DNA from: Nocardioides alpinus
Lineage (GTDB): Bacteria; Actinomycetota; Actinomycetes; Propionibacteriales; Nocardioidaceae
Length of the DNA: 64,000 bases
Reading direction: 5' to 3'
Assembly: GCF_900112035.1 (NCBI RefSeq)
Contig: NZ_FOKC01000015.1
Location: forward strand, 1-64,000
The position numbers and the translations under genes are program-made. Position 1 is the stretch's first letter. The number at the start of each line of letters is the position of its first letter. The notes beneath the pieces were generated by a model that worked only from the letters and a program-made list of their open reading frames with translations, searched no databases and was not told the DNA's origin. Positions 27,686 through 36,871 of the stretch are shown here, piece after piece.

Positions 27686-29205
27686 CAGTGGCCTGCCTCG
27701 TCGAGGGTGTTGAGGATGTTGACGCCGCGGAACAGCGACGTCGGGCAGCCGTGGCTGACTGCGGCCACCTGGCCCGGCTGGGCCTTGCCGCAGTTGAAGG
27801 CGCCGCCGAGCACCCAGGTGTCGGGTCCGCCGACGGCCTCCATGGAGCCCCAGAAGTCGGTGGTGGTGGCCTGGTAGGCGACGTCGCGCAGCATGCCGCC
27901 GAGCTTGCCGTCCTTGATCGTGTAGAACCGCTGACCGGTGAACTGGAAGTTGAAGCGCTGCATGTCGATCGACCACGACTTGTCACCGACGACGTAGATG
28001 CCGCGCTCGACCCGGCCGATCAGGTCGTCGGTGGACAGGTCGTCGGTGCCGGGCATGAGCGACACGTTGGCCATCCGCTGGATCGGGATGTGGCCGGAGG
28101 AGTCGGCATAGGCGCAGCCGTTGGACCGGCCGTCGTTGAGCTCGGGCTTGAGGTGGCCCATCGAGCGGTCCAGCTGGTAGCCGACGAGCACGCCGTCACG
28201 GACGATGTCCCAGCTCTGGGTCTGCACGCCTTCGTCGTCGTAGCCGACCGTCGACAGGCCGTGCTCCTGGGTGCGGTCACCCTGGACGTTCATCACCTCG
28301 GAGCCGTACTGCAGCGTGCCGAGCTTGTCGTAGGTGGCGAACGAGGTGCCCGCGTAGTTGGCCTCGTATCCCAGCGCCCGGTCCAGCTCGGTCGCGTGGC
28401 CGATCGACTCGTGGATGGTGAGCCAGAGGTTGGAGGGGTGGACGACCAGGTCGTACGACCCGGCCTCGACGCTGGGCGCCTTGAGCTTCTCGGCGAGCAG
28501 GTCGGGCACCTCGGCGATCTCGGCGTCCCAGTCCCAGTGGGCGCCGGTGAGGTACTCCCAGCCACGGCCGGCGGGCGGTGCGATCGAGGCCATGGAGTCG
28601 AAGATGCCGGTCTGCTCGTCCTCGCCGGTGGCCTCGAAGCCGGGCTGGAGGCGTACGCGCTGCTGCGTCGTGCGGGTGCCGGAGAGGTCGGCGTAGTACT
28701 TGTTCTCCTGGACCTGCTGGAGGAACGCGGTGGCGTGCGCCACCGCGGCGCCGGAGCGGAGCCGCTCGGTCCAGTCGACGAGCAGGTCCCCCTTCTCGCG
28801 GGTCGGCACCTCGAGCGGGTTGATGTCGTAGGCGGAGATCCAGGTGACGTCGTCGTGGACCGGCTCGGGAGCCAGCTCGACCGGTGTGGTGGTCATGGCG
28901 GCGGCAACTCGAGCGACCGCGACCGCCGTCTCCGCCACGCGTCGGGCCTCGGCGTCGGTCAGCACCACGGCGGAGGCGAATCCCCACGCGCCGCCGTGGA
29001 CCACGCGGACCGCGAAGCCGAGGTCCTCGGCGTCGCTCGCGGTCTGGAGGATGCCGTCACGCGCGCCGAGGTACTGGTAGCGGATCCGCTCGAGACGGAA
29101 GTCGGCGTGGGTGGCACCGAGCTCCTGGGCACGGGCCAGGGCCACGTCGCCGAGGCGGCGGTGCGGCAGGTCGTTGAAGGTCGGGTCGAGCCCGGGCGCA
29201 CTCAT
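27685..29205 (-). CDS. tldD: TldD-type metalloprotease
   Basis: A 506-residue protein with the zinc-binding HESIGHATE (HExxxH) motif near residue 260 and a later CAYADSSGHIPI stretch holding another conserved Cys/His. It is the catalytic half of the TldD/TldE protease, which degrades peptides through a narrow tunnel. The start at 29205 lies 51 bases from sbcC, and its 3' end is coupled to pmbA. Substrates in actinobacteria are unknown; a housekeeping peptide-processing role is likely. Confidence 0.85.
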   Translation of the reverse strand: MSAPGLDPTFNDLPHRRLGDVALARAQELGATHADFRLERIRYQYLGARDGILQTASDAEDLGFAVRVVHGGAWGFASAVVLTDAEARRVAETAVAVARVAAAMTTTPVELAPEPVHDDVTWISAYDINPLEVPTREKGDLLVDWTERLRSGAAVAHATAFLQQVQENKYYADLSGTRTTQQRVRLQPGFEATGEDEQTGIFDSMASIAPPAGRGWEYLTGAHWDWDAEIAEVPDLLAEKLKAPSVEAGSYDLVVHPSNLWLTIHESIGHATELDRALGYEANYAGTSFATYDKLGTLQYGSEVMNVQGDRTQEHGLSTVGYDDEGVQTQSWDIVRDGVLVGYQLDRSMGHLKPELNDGRSNGCAYADSSGHIPIQRMANVSLMPGTDDLSTDDLIGRVERGIYVVGDKSWSIDMQRFNFQFTGQRFYTIKDGKLGGMLRDVAYQATTTDFWGSMEAVGGPDTWVLGGAFNCGKAQPGQVAAVSHGCPTSLFRGVNILNTLDEAGH

Positions 29206-29256
29206 GGCCCCGAACCTATCCGAGGCCGGACCGGCTCGCGTGGCCAGGACGCGCCG

Positions 29257-32241
29257 CTAGCCCAGGCTGAGTGACGTACGGCTGCCGTGCCGGCCGCGGT
29301 GCACCCGCAGCTGGGTCGGGATCCGGGTCTGGAGCTCGGGGACGTGGCTCACCACGCCGACCACGCGGCCTCCGTCGCGCAGCGTGTCGAGGGTGTCCAT
29401 GACGTCCTCGAGCGTCTCGGAGTCGAGCGATCCGAAGCCCTCGTCGACGAAGAGCGTGTCGAGGTCGGTGCCCCCGGCCTCCTCGGTGATGACGTCGGCG
29501 AGGCCGAGGGCGAGCGCCAGCGACACCACGAACGTCTCGCCCCCGGAGAGGGTGGCCGGGTCGCGGGTGTCGCCGGTCCAGTCGTCGCGGACGAGCAGGC
29601 TCAGCCCGCCGCGGGTCTCGCCGGCGCCGCGCTGGCCGGTGTGGACGAGGGAGTAGCGCTGGTCGCTCATGGTGGACAGCCGCAGGTTGGCCGCCTCGAC
29701 GACCTGGCCCAGCCGGTGGGAGAGGACGTAGGCGGAGAGGCGCATCTGCATCCGGTTGTCGGGGTGCTTGCCCTCGACGAGGGAAGCCAGCTCGGCGACG
29801 AGGTCGAGGTCGGCGCGGACCGGCCCCCACACGGCGAGCGCGTCCGCCATCTCGGCGGCCAGGCCGTGCAGCCGCCGGCCCCGGTCGCGCAGCGCCATGT
29901 CGGTCTGACGGGCGAGCGCGGCAGCCTCCCGGGTGCGGTGGTGGGCCTGGGCGAGCGCCTCGAGGTCGGGCGCGTCGACTGCTGCGGAGCTGAGCAGGGC
30001 CTCGTCGGTCAGCAGGTCGCGGACCCGGGCGACCTCCCGCTCGTGGCGGTCGATCTGGTGCTGGAGCGCGGCGATGTCGGCCTCGGCGAGCCAGGCGGCG
30101 GCCGCCCACGCCGAGGAGTCGAAGCCGGACGCGGCCGCCAGGGCATCGGCGGCCTCCTGGGTGCTGGTCGCGGTGGCACGGGCGCGGGCGAGGTCGGCAG
30201 CCACTGCGGAGCACTGCTGGGCGAGCACCTCGACCTGCTGGTGGAGCGCGGTCAGCGCATCGAGGTCGGCTCCCACGGGGACCACCTCCGCGGCCTGGTC
30301 GCTCAGGCTCTCGATCCGTGCGCGGAGCACGGCGGACTCGGTGTCGAGCCGGGTGAGGGCGGTGGCCAGCTGCTCGCGCTCGCGGGTGAGATCCAGCCGC
30401 TCGGCGTGGAGCGCGTCGGCACGAGCGGTGTGGGCGTCGAGGGTGGCGGCCTGGCTCCGAGCACGCTCGAGCCGGGCCAGGGTGTCCTCCTCCTCGACGA
30501 GGAGGTGCTCGACGGAGTCACCCGACTCCGCCAGCGCGGTCGCCCGCTGGGCCTCGAGCCCGCGGACCTGCTGGGAGTGGGCCTCCACGACGACCTCGAG
30601 GTCGTCGACCTCGCGGCGTGCCTCGCGCTCGGCCACCTCGTCGGGCGCTCCGGGCGCGGGTGAAGCGGGGGAGGGGTGGTCGGCGGACCCGCAGACCGGG
30701 CAGGACGCTCCGACGGCCAGCTTGAGCGCGATCTCGGCGGCCATCCCGTCGAGGCGACGCTCACGGATCGCGACCAGCGTCTCCCGGGCCAGGAGCCGGG
30801 CCTGGGTGGCGGCACCCATCGCCTGCTCCGCCGTCACGAGCTGGGTGGTGAGGGACTCGGCGGACCGGGCGGCGCGGGTGCGGGAACGCAGCACCTCGAG
30901 GTCGGCGGCGAGGTCGGCGGCGAGGGTGACCGACTCGCGCGCCGCGGTGAGTGCGGGCTCGACGCTGAGCAGGAGGTCGGGGATCTCCGCGGCGCGGGTC
31001 TCCACCCGCTGCAGCTGGGCCGCGGTCTCCTGCTGGCTGCGTGCGAGCCGCCCGAGCTGGCGCTCGAGGTCGACCGCCTGGCGGCGCAGGGGTCGGATCC
31101 GGGCGATGTCGGTGAGGGTCCGGGTCGCCACGCGCTGGTGCTCGGCGATCTCCTGGTCGTCCAGGGTGGTCCGTCCCAGGAGCTCAGCCAGCTGCTCCCT
31201 GGCCGCGCGCCCCTGCTGGTCCAGCTCGCGCACCTCTCGGCGGGCCTCCACCGCGAGGTCGTGGAGCGGGCGTACGGCAACAGCGCGGTGCGCCTGCGCC
31301 ACGGTGCGCCTGCGGGACTCGTGGTCGGGTGCCGCCGCCTCGAGGGTGGCCCAGGCACGTCGGGCAGCCGCGTGCGTGGCCCGGAGCCCCGCCAGCTCGA
31401 TGCCGGCGGCCGATGCCTCGGACGCCGCGACCTCGGCCGCCGAGGCGGCCTCCACCTCGATGGCCTGCGCCACCGAGGCGGCGACGGCCGTCGTCGACAG
31501 CTCGTCCATCCACCGGCCCAGCGAGGTCGGGTCGGTCGGCCAGTCGGCGGGCGCCTGCACACCACCCACCTCGCTCACCCGGCTCACCAGGTCGGCGACC
31601 GCAGCCTGGTGCTGCTCCGCGGTCCGACGCAGCTCGACGCGCCGGTCGCGCAGCCACCGCTCGGTGCGGTCGAAGCGCCCGGTCTGGAAGACCTGCTGCA
31701 GCAGCGCGTGCCGCTCCTCGGAGCGGGCCCGCAGGAAGGCCTGGAAGCGCCCCTGGGGCAGCATCGCCACCTGGCAGAACTGGGGGAGCGTCATTCCGAC
31801 GAGCCGCGTCACGAGGTGGCCGGTCTCGTCGAGACGCGTGCTCAGGGGGTGCCACACGTCGCTGCCGTCGTCCGCCGACCGCCGCTCCGAGATCACCACC
31901 CGGGCCTGCTCCAGGGTCGTCCCGGTGCCACGCTTCTTGGGGCGGGTCCAGGCGGGCGACCGATCGATCCGGAAGCGGCGCCCCGACAACGTCGCCTCGA
32001 GCTCGACCCGCGGCACCACGTCGTCACCGGCATGGTCGGAGCGCAGCCGCTTGGCCGCCGAGCGGTCGCCCGGCACGTCGCCGTAGAGGGCGAAGCAGAC
32101 CGCGTCGAGGATGCTGCACTTGCCGGCACCGGTCGGACCGCTCAGCAGGAAGAGGCCGGCGTCCGACAGCGCGTCGAAGTCGATCGTGACCGGGTCGGCG
32201 AAGGGCCCGAACCCGATGATCCTGAGCTGGTGGAGCCTCAT
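29257..32241 (-). CDS. sbcC: Exonuclease subunit SbcC (Rad50-like SMC ATPase)
   Basis: A 994-residue protein with the Rad50/SbcC layout: N-terminal ATPase half, long coiled coils, a CPVCG zinc hook near residue 515 for dimerisation, and a C-terminal half with LSGGETFVVSLALALGLAD and a Walker B in LFVDEGFGSLDSE. The Walker A reads GPTGAGKCS, so the residue after Lys41 is Cys42 rather than the usual Ser/Thr that coordinates magnesium. SbcCD opens DNA hairpins and trims double-strand ends. The start overlaps the sbcD stop (ATGA). Confidence 0.9.
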   Translation of the reverse strand: MRLHQLRIIGFGPFADPVTIDFDALSDAGLFLLSGPTGAGKCSILDAVCFALYGDVPGDRSAAKRLRSDHAGDDVVPRVELEATLSGRRFRIDRSPAWTRPKKRGTGTTLEQARVVISERRSADDGSDVWHPLSTRLDETGHLVTRLVGMTLPQFCQVAMLPQGRFQAFLRARSEERHALLQQVFQTGRFDRTERWLRDRRVELRRTAEQHQAAVADLVSRVSEVGGVQAPADWPTDPTSLGRWMDELSTTAVAASVAQAIEVEAASAAEVAASEASAAGIELAGLRATHAAARRAWATLEAAAPDHESRRRTVAQAHRAVAVRPLHDLAVEARREVRELDQQGRAAREQLAELLGRTTLDDQEIAEHQRVATRTLTDIARIRPLRRQAVDLERQLGRLARSQQETAAQLQRVETRAAEIPDLLLSVEPALTAARESVTLAADLAADLEVLRSRTRAARSAESLTTQLVTAEQAMGAATQARLLARETLVAIRERRLDGMAAEIALKLAVGASCPVCGSADHPSPASPAPGAPDEVAEREARREVDDLEVVVEAHSQQVRGLEAQRATALAESGDSVEHLLVEEEDTLARLERARSQAATLDAHTARADALHAERLDLTREREQLATALTRLDTESAVLRARIESLSDQAAEVVPVGADLDALTALHQQVEVLAQQCSAVAADLARARATATSTQEAADALAAASGFDSSAWAAAAWLAEADIAALQHQIDRHEREVARVRDLLTDEALLSSAAVDAPDLEALAQAHHRTREAAALARQTDMALRDRGRRLHGLAAEMADALAVWGPVRADLDLVAELASLVEGKHPDNRMQMRLSAYVLSHRLGQVVEAANLRLSTMSDQRYSLVHTGQRGAGETRGGLSLLVRDDWTGDTRDPATLSGGETFVVSLALALGLADVITEEAGGTDLDTLFVDEGFGSLDSETLEDVMDTLDTLRDGGRVVGVVSHVPELQTRIPTQLRVHRGRHGSRTSLSLG

Positions 32242-33410
32242 CGGGCCCCACCCGTCGAGGCGCTGACGAGCACGTCCTGGTCGGGGTCGTGGCAGCAGGA
32301 GTCGATGGCCTCCTGGAGCAGGTCGGACTCCGCGGTCGTGGCCGGCGCGCCGCGCACGTGCCGCACGAAGTCGAGGGCGATGGTGTGGTCGCTCGTGCCG
32401 CTCGCCGGGCGCCCCGGTGTCGGGTGGTCGCTGACCGGGGTGGGGAACTGGAGCACGAGGGTGTGGGGGAAGCGCTGGCGCAGCTGCTCCATCGCCCGCG
32501 CGGGACGCGGGACGTCGGTGAGGGTGGCCTGGACCCAGTCCTGCTCCCGCTCGGCGAGGGCCGGGTCGGCGAGCAGGTCGGTGAGCGAGCCGGTGATCCG
32601 CGACAGCCGCCGCGGGACGGGCGCCGGGACGAAGTGGGCCTTGGAGAAGCCCTTGGCGCCCAGCTCGACGAGCCAGGTGCCCTTCTGCTGGTCGGCCTCG
32701 GAGAAGGAGTAGGCCAGCGGCGAACCGGAGTAGCGCAGCGCCGGTGCGAGCTCGTGGGGGCCGTGGAGGTGCCCGAGGGCGGTGTAGTCGATGCCGTCGA
32801 AGGTCGACGTGGCCACCCGCGAGACACCGCCCACGCTGATGTCGCGCTCGGACTCCGACGGCGTGGCCCCGGCGACGAAGGCGTGGGCCAGCACGACCGA
32901 GCGGGTCTTGACGCGGGCCGACAGGTCACGGCGTACGCGGGTCATCGCCTCGGACAGGGCGGCCTCGTGGCTGCGGTGCCCGAGGCTCCACGGCTCGAGG
33001 AGCGCCGACGGGTCGAGGTAGGGGATGGCGTGGATGGCGACCTCGCCGTGCCGGTCCTTCAGCACGACGGGGGTGCCGACGGTGGAGGCGTCGGTGCGGA
33101 CGAAGACACCCGCGGCGTCCATCAGGCGGGAGCCGAAGCCGAGGCGCTGGGCGCTGTCGTGGTTGCCGCTGCTGACGACCACCTTGGCGCGCGAGGCCGC
33201 CAGCCGGGCGAAGGTCTCGTCGGCCAGCGCGACCGCGTCGACGTGGGGGAGTGCCCGGTCGTAGACGTCGCCCGCGACGACCACCACGTCGACCTTCTCG
33301 TCCTCGACGACCTCGAGGAGGTGGTCGACGAACGCACCCTGGTGCCCGAGCAGGTCCTCGCGGTGGAAGGACCTCCCCAGGTGCCAGTCGGAGGTGTGGA
33401 GGATGCGCAC
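32238..33410 (-). CDS. sbcD: Exonuclease subunit SbcD (Mre11-like nuclease)
   Basis: A 390-residue metallophosphoesterase with all nuclease motifs: DWHLG near the start (Asp8, His10), VVAGDVYD, SSGNHDS and a later histidine-rich segment HLHGPHE. It is the nuclease partner of SbcC in double-strand-break and palindrome processing. It is promoter-proximal to sbcC on the minus strand, with ATGA overlap between them. The 69-bp gap to fdhD is the likely promoter region. Confidence 0.9.
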   Translation of the reverse strand: MRILHTSDWHLGRSFHREDLLGHQGAFVDHLLEVVEDEKVDVVVVAGDVYDRALPHVDAVALADETFARLAASRAKVVVSSGNHDSAQRLGFGSRLMDAAGVFVRTDASTVGTPVVLKDRHGEVAIHAIPYLDPSALLEPWSLGHRSHEAALSEAMTRVRRDLSARVKTRSVVLAHAFVAGATPSESERDISVGGVSRVATSTFDGIDYTALGHLHGPHELAPALRYSGSPLAYSFSEADQQKGTWLVELGAKGFSKAHFVPAPVPRRLSRITGSLTDLLADPALAEREQDWVQATLTDVPRPARAMEQLRQRFPHTLVLQFPTPVSDHPTPGRPASGTSDHTIALDFVRHVRGAPATTAESDLLQEAIDSCCHDPDQDVLVSASTGGAR

Positions 33411-33479
33411 AGGACGAACCTAGAACGCCGCACCGACACCCGCTGGCCACCACGCCGCTGGGAGGGCCACCGTCCGCGC

Positions 33480-34304
33480 TCAGCCGTAGCGGACGGTGCG
33501 TCCCGGGGACGTGAAGCCCCAGAGGTCGATGCCCGCCTCGTGGGCGAGCCGCGCGGCGAGGCTGGTCGGCGCTCCGACGGCGACGATGGCACCGATCCCG
33601 CTGGCGGCGGCCTTCTGGACGAGCTCGAAGCCGACCCGGCCGCTCAGGACGAGGCACGCCCCGGCAGGATCCGCGCCGGCCAGCACGCGCGCGCCGACCA
33701 CCTTGTCGACAGCGTTGTGGCGTCCGACGTCCTCCCTGACGACCTCGAGGACCCCGTCGGCATCGGCGAGGCCGGCCGCGTGGACGCCGCCGGTCTTCGC
33801 GAAGAGCGACTGGCGCTCGCGCAGCGCCTCGGGGAGGCGTCGTACGACGGACGCGTCGGGGCGGGGCCCCGGCCACGGGGTCGCCGTCCGGGTGGCCAGC
33901 GCGTCGGAGATGCTGTCCTTGCCGCAGACGCCGCAGGCCGAGGAGCCGGCGGACGAGGCGACGTGGCGGTGGGGGAGGTCGGCCGCGCCCGCGAGGGTGA
34001 CGGTGACGACGTTGAACTCCTGCTCCGGGGCCAGGTCGGCGTCGGTGCAGTAGGCGACCTGCGCCACGGAGTCGCGGGCGGCGAGGCCCTCGTTGACCAG
34101 CCAGCCGGCGGCGAGCTCGAAGTCGTGTCCCGGGGTGCGCATGGTGACCCAGGCGCGCCTCGGCTCCACGAGCTCGGCGCGGACCCGGATCTCGAGCGGT
34201 TCCTCGGTGATCAGCCGGTCCTCGCGCGGGATCTCAGCGTCGGTCGTGTGCTCGACGACACGGGTGCGGACCGACGGTCCGGGGCGTCGTGGCCGTTGGC
34301 TCAT
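33480..34304 (-). CDS. fdhD: Formate dehydrogenase accessory sulfurtransferase FdhD
   Basis: A 274-residue protein with the CGxCG motif in SSACGVCGKDSI and a GRHNAVDKVVG helix, both conserved in FdhD. It transfers sulfur from a cysteine desulfurase to the bis-MGD cofactor of formate dehydrogenase. I use ATG 34304; a GTG one codon upstream (34307) is the alternative. No formate dehydrogenase structural gene is within the window, so the cofactor client is elsewhere in the genome. Confidence 0.9.
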   Translation of the reverse strand: MSQRPRRPGPSVRTRVVEHTTDAEIPREDRLITEEPLEIRVRAELVEPRRAWVTMRTPGHDFELAAGWLVNEGLAARDSVAQVAYCTDADLAPEQEFNVVTVTLAGAADLPHRHVASSAGSSACGVCGKDSISDALATRTATPWPGPRPDASVVRRLPEALRERQSLFAKTGGVHAAGLADADGVLEVVREDVGRHNAVDKVVGARVLAGADPAGACLVLSGRVGFELVQKAAASGIGAIVAVGAPTSLAARLAHEAGIDLWGFTSPGRTVRYG

Positions 34305-34396
34305 CACGCCCCGACCCTAGCCGTCGGTGGGTGACGGCTGGTGGCCGAGATCACGTACGCGCTGATGCCGGTCCGGACCTTCTTCGTCCGTAGAAT

Positions 34397-34430
34397 GTAA
34401 GAGTCGCAACGGAGCGGCCACGTCTTACAC
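34397..34430. repeat. Inverted repeat upstream of a 47-residue basic peptide gene
   Basis: TGTAAGA (34397-34403) and TCTTACA (34424-34430) are exact 7-bp complements spaced 20 bases apart, in an unusually A/T-rich pocket 51 bases before the ATG at 34481. A TAGAAT hexamer (34392-34397) touching the left arm could be a -10 element, so a repressor binding the repeat would block the promoter. No dedicated regulator is adjacent. Confidence 0.45.
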
Positions 34431-34480
34431 AACTTCACTCACGACTCGAGGGCCAGAACCCCTCGGAAGGACAGATCTCC

Positions 34481-34624
34481 ATGAACCCGCAGCTGCACCT
34501 CGCCCTCAGCCTCGTTGACGCGCGGGCTCACTCGGCCGAGGACCGCGCCCTCCTGCGCAATGTGGAGATCGCCCGTCGTGAGGAGCGCCGTGCCCGGCGC
34601 GCCGCGCGCCGCGTCACCCGCTGA
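34481..34624 (+). CDS. Small highly basic protein, 47 residues
   Basis: A 47-codon frame beginning MNPQLHLALSLVDARAHSAE and ending in an arginine cluster (RREERRARRAARRVTR). A GGAAGGA site lies about eleven bases before the ATG. I do not recognise a family. The basic helical tail suggests nucleic-acid or membrane binding. It is isolated between divergent fdhD and the OsmC gene and has its own A/T-rich upstream repeat, which supports it being real. Confidence 0.5.
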   Translation: MNPQLHLALSLVDARAHSAEDRALLRNVEIARREERRARRAARRVTR

Positions 34625-34706
34625 TCCCCCCCAGCACGACGCCCGCGGACCCCACCGCCGGGTCACCGACACCCTGTCCGAGCCCTGCTCTGGCAGGGTG
34701 TTCGCC

Positions 34707-35138
34707 ATGACGGACGACACCTTGCGCAGCATCGAGCTCACCCGGATCGGGCCGGCCCGCTTCAAGGCCACCAACGACCGCGGGGGAGAGACCTTCATGG
34801 GCGTCGGGGGAGACGACCCGGACTTCACTCCCGTCGAGCTGCTGCTGGCCGCGATCGCGGGCTGCAGCGCCCTGGACGTCGAGGCGATCACGCACAAGCG
34901 CGCCTCCAGCACGACCTTCGCCGTGCAGGCGGAGGGACACAAGGTCCGCGACGGGAACGGCAACCACCTGACCGGCCTGCGGGTCAGCTTCGACGTCGCC
35001 TTCCCCGATGGGCCCGAGGGCGACGCCGCGCGCGATCGCGTCCAGGCCGCGATCGAGATGTCGCGCGACCGGCTGTGCACGGTCTCGAGGACCGTGCAGC
35101 TCGGCGAGGACGTCGTGTACGAGAACCGGGTCCCGTGA
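34707..35138 (+). CDS. OsmC-family peroxiredoxin-like protein
   Basis: A 143-residue OsmC/Ohr-family protein with the two reactive cysteines Cys53 (AIAGCSALDVEAI) and Cys124 (SRDRLCTVSRTV). Family members reduce organic hydroperoxides or act as thiol-dependent detoxifiers. It could be the YhfA-like subgroup rather than Ohr. It stands alone between the small basic peptide gene and a convergent cyclophilin gene. The ATG at 34707 has no strong ribosome binding site nearby. Confidence 0.85.
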   Translation: MTDDTLRSIELTRIGPARFKATNDRGGETFMGVGGDDPDFTPVELLLAAIAGCSALDVEAITHKRASSTTFAVQAEGHKVRDGNGNHLTGLRVSFDVAFPDGPEGDAARDRVQAAIEMSRDRLCTVSRTVQLGEDVVYENRVP

Positions 35139-35171
35139 GAGCTGCCGGGCGCTTCCTGGACCAGCGGGTGG

Positions 35172-35885
35172 TCAGCCGACGGTGACCTGCTCGATGGTGA
35201 CGTCCTCCTTGGGGGCGCCGCCGCCGGCGGGGTTGGCGCCGTCGTTGCCGACGGCCGCGATCTTGTCGATGGTCGCGAGTCCGGACTCGTCGATGGTCCC
35301 GAAGACCGTGTAGCTCGGCGGGAACTGCGAGTCGCGGAAGACCAGGAAGAACTGCGACCCGTTGGTGTCGGGGCCGGCGTTGGCCATGGCGAGCGTGCCC
35401 GCCGGGTAGGTCTCATCGCCGCTCAGCTCGTCGGCGAAGGAGTAGCCCGCTCCGCCGGCGCCGGTGCCCGTCGGGTCGCCGCACTGGAGGATGCCGAAGC
35501 CCTCCTGGTCACCGATGCGCGGGCACGGGGTGTCGTCGTAGAAGCCCTGCTCGGCGAGCGACACGAACGAGTCCACCGCGCACGGGGCGGCGGCGGCGTC
35601 GAGGGTCAGGCCGATCTCGCCGAAGTTGGTCGTGATGGTGGCCGCGACCGTGCCCTCGCCCTGGGCCTCGGCGTCGGGGGGCTCGACGTCGCGGGCCGGC
35701 TCCTGACCGTCCGAGGGGTAGTCGCACGTGGTGGTCTCGCCACCGGCGGCCGGCTCCGAGGACTCCGACTCCGACGGCGACGCGCTGGACGTGTCGGACG
35801 CGGTGTCGGCGTCCCCTTCGTTGCCGCAGCCCGCGAGGGCGAGGACGGAGAGGCAGGCAGTGACGGCGGCAAGTCGCTTCAGCAT
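35172..35885 (-). CDS. Lipoprotein peptidyl-prolyl cis-trans isomerase (cyclophilin)
   Basis: A 237-residue protein with a lipobox (LALAGCGN, Cys near residue 21), an Asp/Ser/Glu-rich spacer (about residues 25-60) and a cyclophilin domain (about 85-235) with FGEIGLTLDAAAAPCAVDSF, FVSLAEQGFYDDTPCPRI and NGSQFFLVFRDS. It catalyses proline isomerisation of secreted proteins outside the membrane. It is convergent with the OsmC gene and 25 bases downstream of the aldo/keto reductase gene. Confidence 0.85.
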   Translation of the reverse strand: MLKRLAAVTACLSVLALAGCGNEGDADTASDTSSASPSESESSEPAAGGETTTCDYPSDGQEPARDVEPPDAEAQGEGTVAATITTNFGEIGLTLDAAAAPCAVDSFVSLAEQGFYDDTPCPRIGDQEGFGILQCGDPTGTGAGGAGYSFADELSGDETYPAGTLAMANAGPDTNGSQFFLVFRDSQFPPSYTVFGTIDESGLATIDKIAAVGNDGANPAGGGAPKEDVTIEQVTVG

Positions 35886-35910
35886 GGCGCCGATGGTAGC
35901 CAGCGACCCG

Positions 35911-36750
35911 TCACATCTCCTCGTGGGTGTCCGGATCCCCGCCGAACAGCCGGCCCTCGTCCTCGGCCAGCGCAGCGATCGCCGCGATCTCGTCGTCGGT
36001 GAGCTCGAAGCCGAAGACATCGAGGTTCGCGGCCTGCCGAGCAGGGTCGGCCGACTTGGGGATCGGCAGCGACCCGAGCTGGACGTGCCAGCGCAGGATG
36101 ACCTGCCCGGGGGAGACGTCGTACGCCGTCGCGGCGGAGGTCACGGCCGACTCCTCGAGCGGCGCGCGACGCTTGCCCATCGGGCTCCAGGCCTCGGTGC
36201 GGATGCCGAGGCGCTCGTGGACCTCGCGCATGTGCGCCTGCGGGAAGCGTGGGTGCAGCTCGACCTGGTTGACCGCAGGGGTGACGCCGGTGTCGTCGAT
36301 GATGCGGCTCAGGTGCTCCTCGGTGAAGTTGGAGACGCCGATCGACCGCACGAGCCCGTCCTTCTGGAGCTGGACGAGCGCGCGCCACGCCTCGACGTAC
36401 GTGCCCCGGCTCGGGTTGGGCCAGTGGATGAGGTGGAGGTCGGTGCGCTCGAGGCCCAGCCGCTCCAGTGATGCGCGCACGGACGCGATGGCGTCGTCGT
36501 AGGCGTGGTGGCGGCCGGGGATCTTGCTGGCGACCAGCACCTCGTCGCGCGGCAGGCCCGAGCGCCGGATCGCCTCGCCGACCTCCGTCTCGTTCTCGTA
36601 GTTCACGGCCGTGTCGAGCAGGCGGTAGCCGGTCTCCAGCGCGCGGACCATCGCGGCGGTGCCGTCCTCGCCGCGCAGGGGATAGGTGCCGAACCCGATG
36701 GCGGGCAGTGTGGTGCCGTCGTTGAGGACGTACGTGGGGATGTCAGCCAT
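35911..36750 (-). CDS. Aldo/keto reductase
   Basis: A 279-residue AKR with the full catalytic tetrad Asp46, Tyr51, Lys76 and His109 (LLDTAVNYENE, ASKIPG, LHLIHWPNP). The NADPH-binding segment IPKSADPARQAAN is present near residue 230. It reduces aldehydes or ketones using NADPH; the physiological substrate is unknown. The ATG at 36750 lies 122 bases from the divergent secreted repeat protein. It may be co-transcribed with the downstream cyclophilin gene. Confidence 0.9.
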   Translation of the reverse strand: MADIPTYVLNDGTTLPAIGFGTYPLRGEDGTAAMVRALETGYRLLDTAVNYENETEVGEAIRRSGLPRDEVLVASKIPGRHHAYDDAIASVRASLERLGLERTDLHLIHWPNPSRGTYVEAWRALVQLQKDGLVRSIGVSNFTEEHLSRIIDDTGVTPAVNQVELHPRFPQAHMREVHERLGIRTEAWSPMGKRRAPLEESAVTSAATAYDVSPGQVILRWHVQLGSLPIPKSADPARQAANLDVFGFELTDDEIAAIAALAEDEGRLFGGDPDTHEEM

Positions 36751-36871
36751 GCCTCCAACCTAGGCCCGCGCACCATCTCGTCGACCCGACGCAACTATTC
36801 CGGCGGTCGTGGCGTCCCCAGTACGACAGCCCGATGAGCACGCGGGCACGACGACCTCCGGAGGAGCTCCC

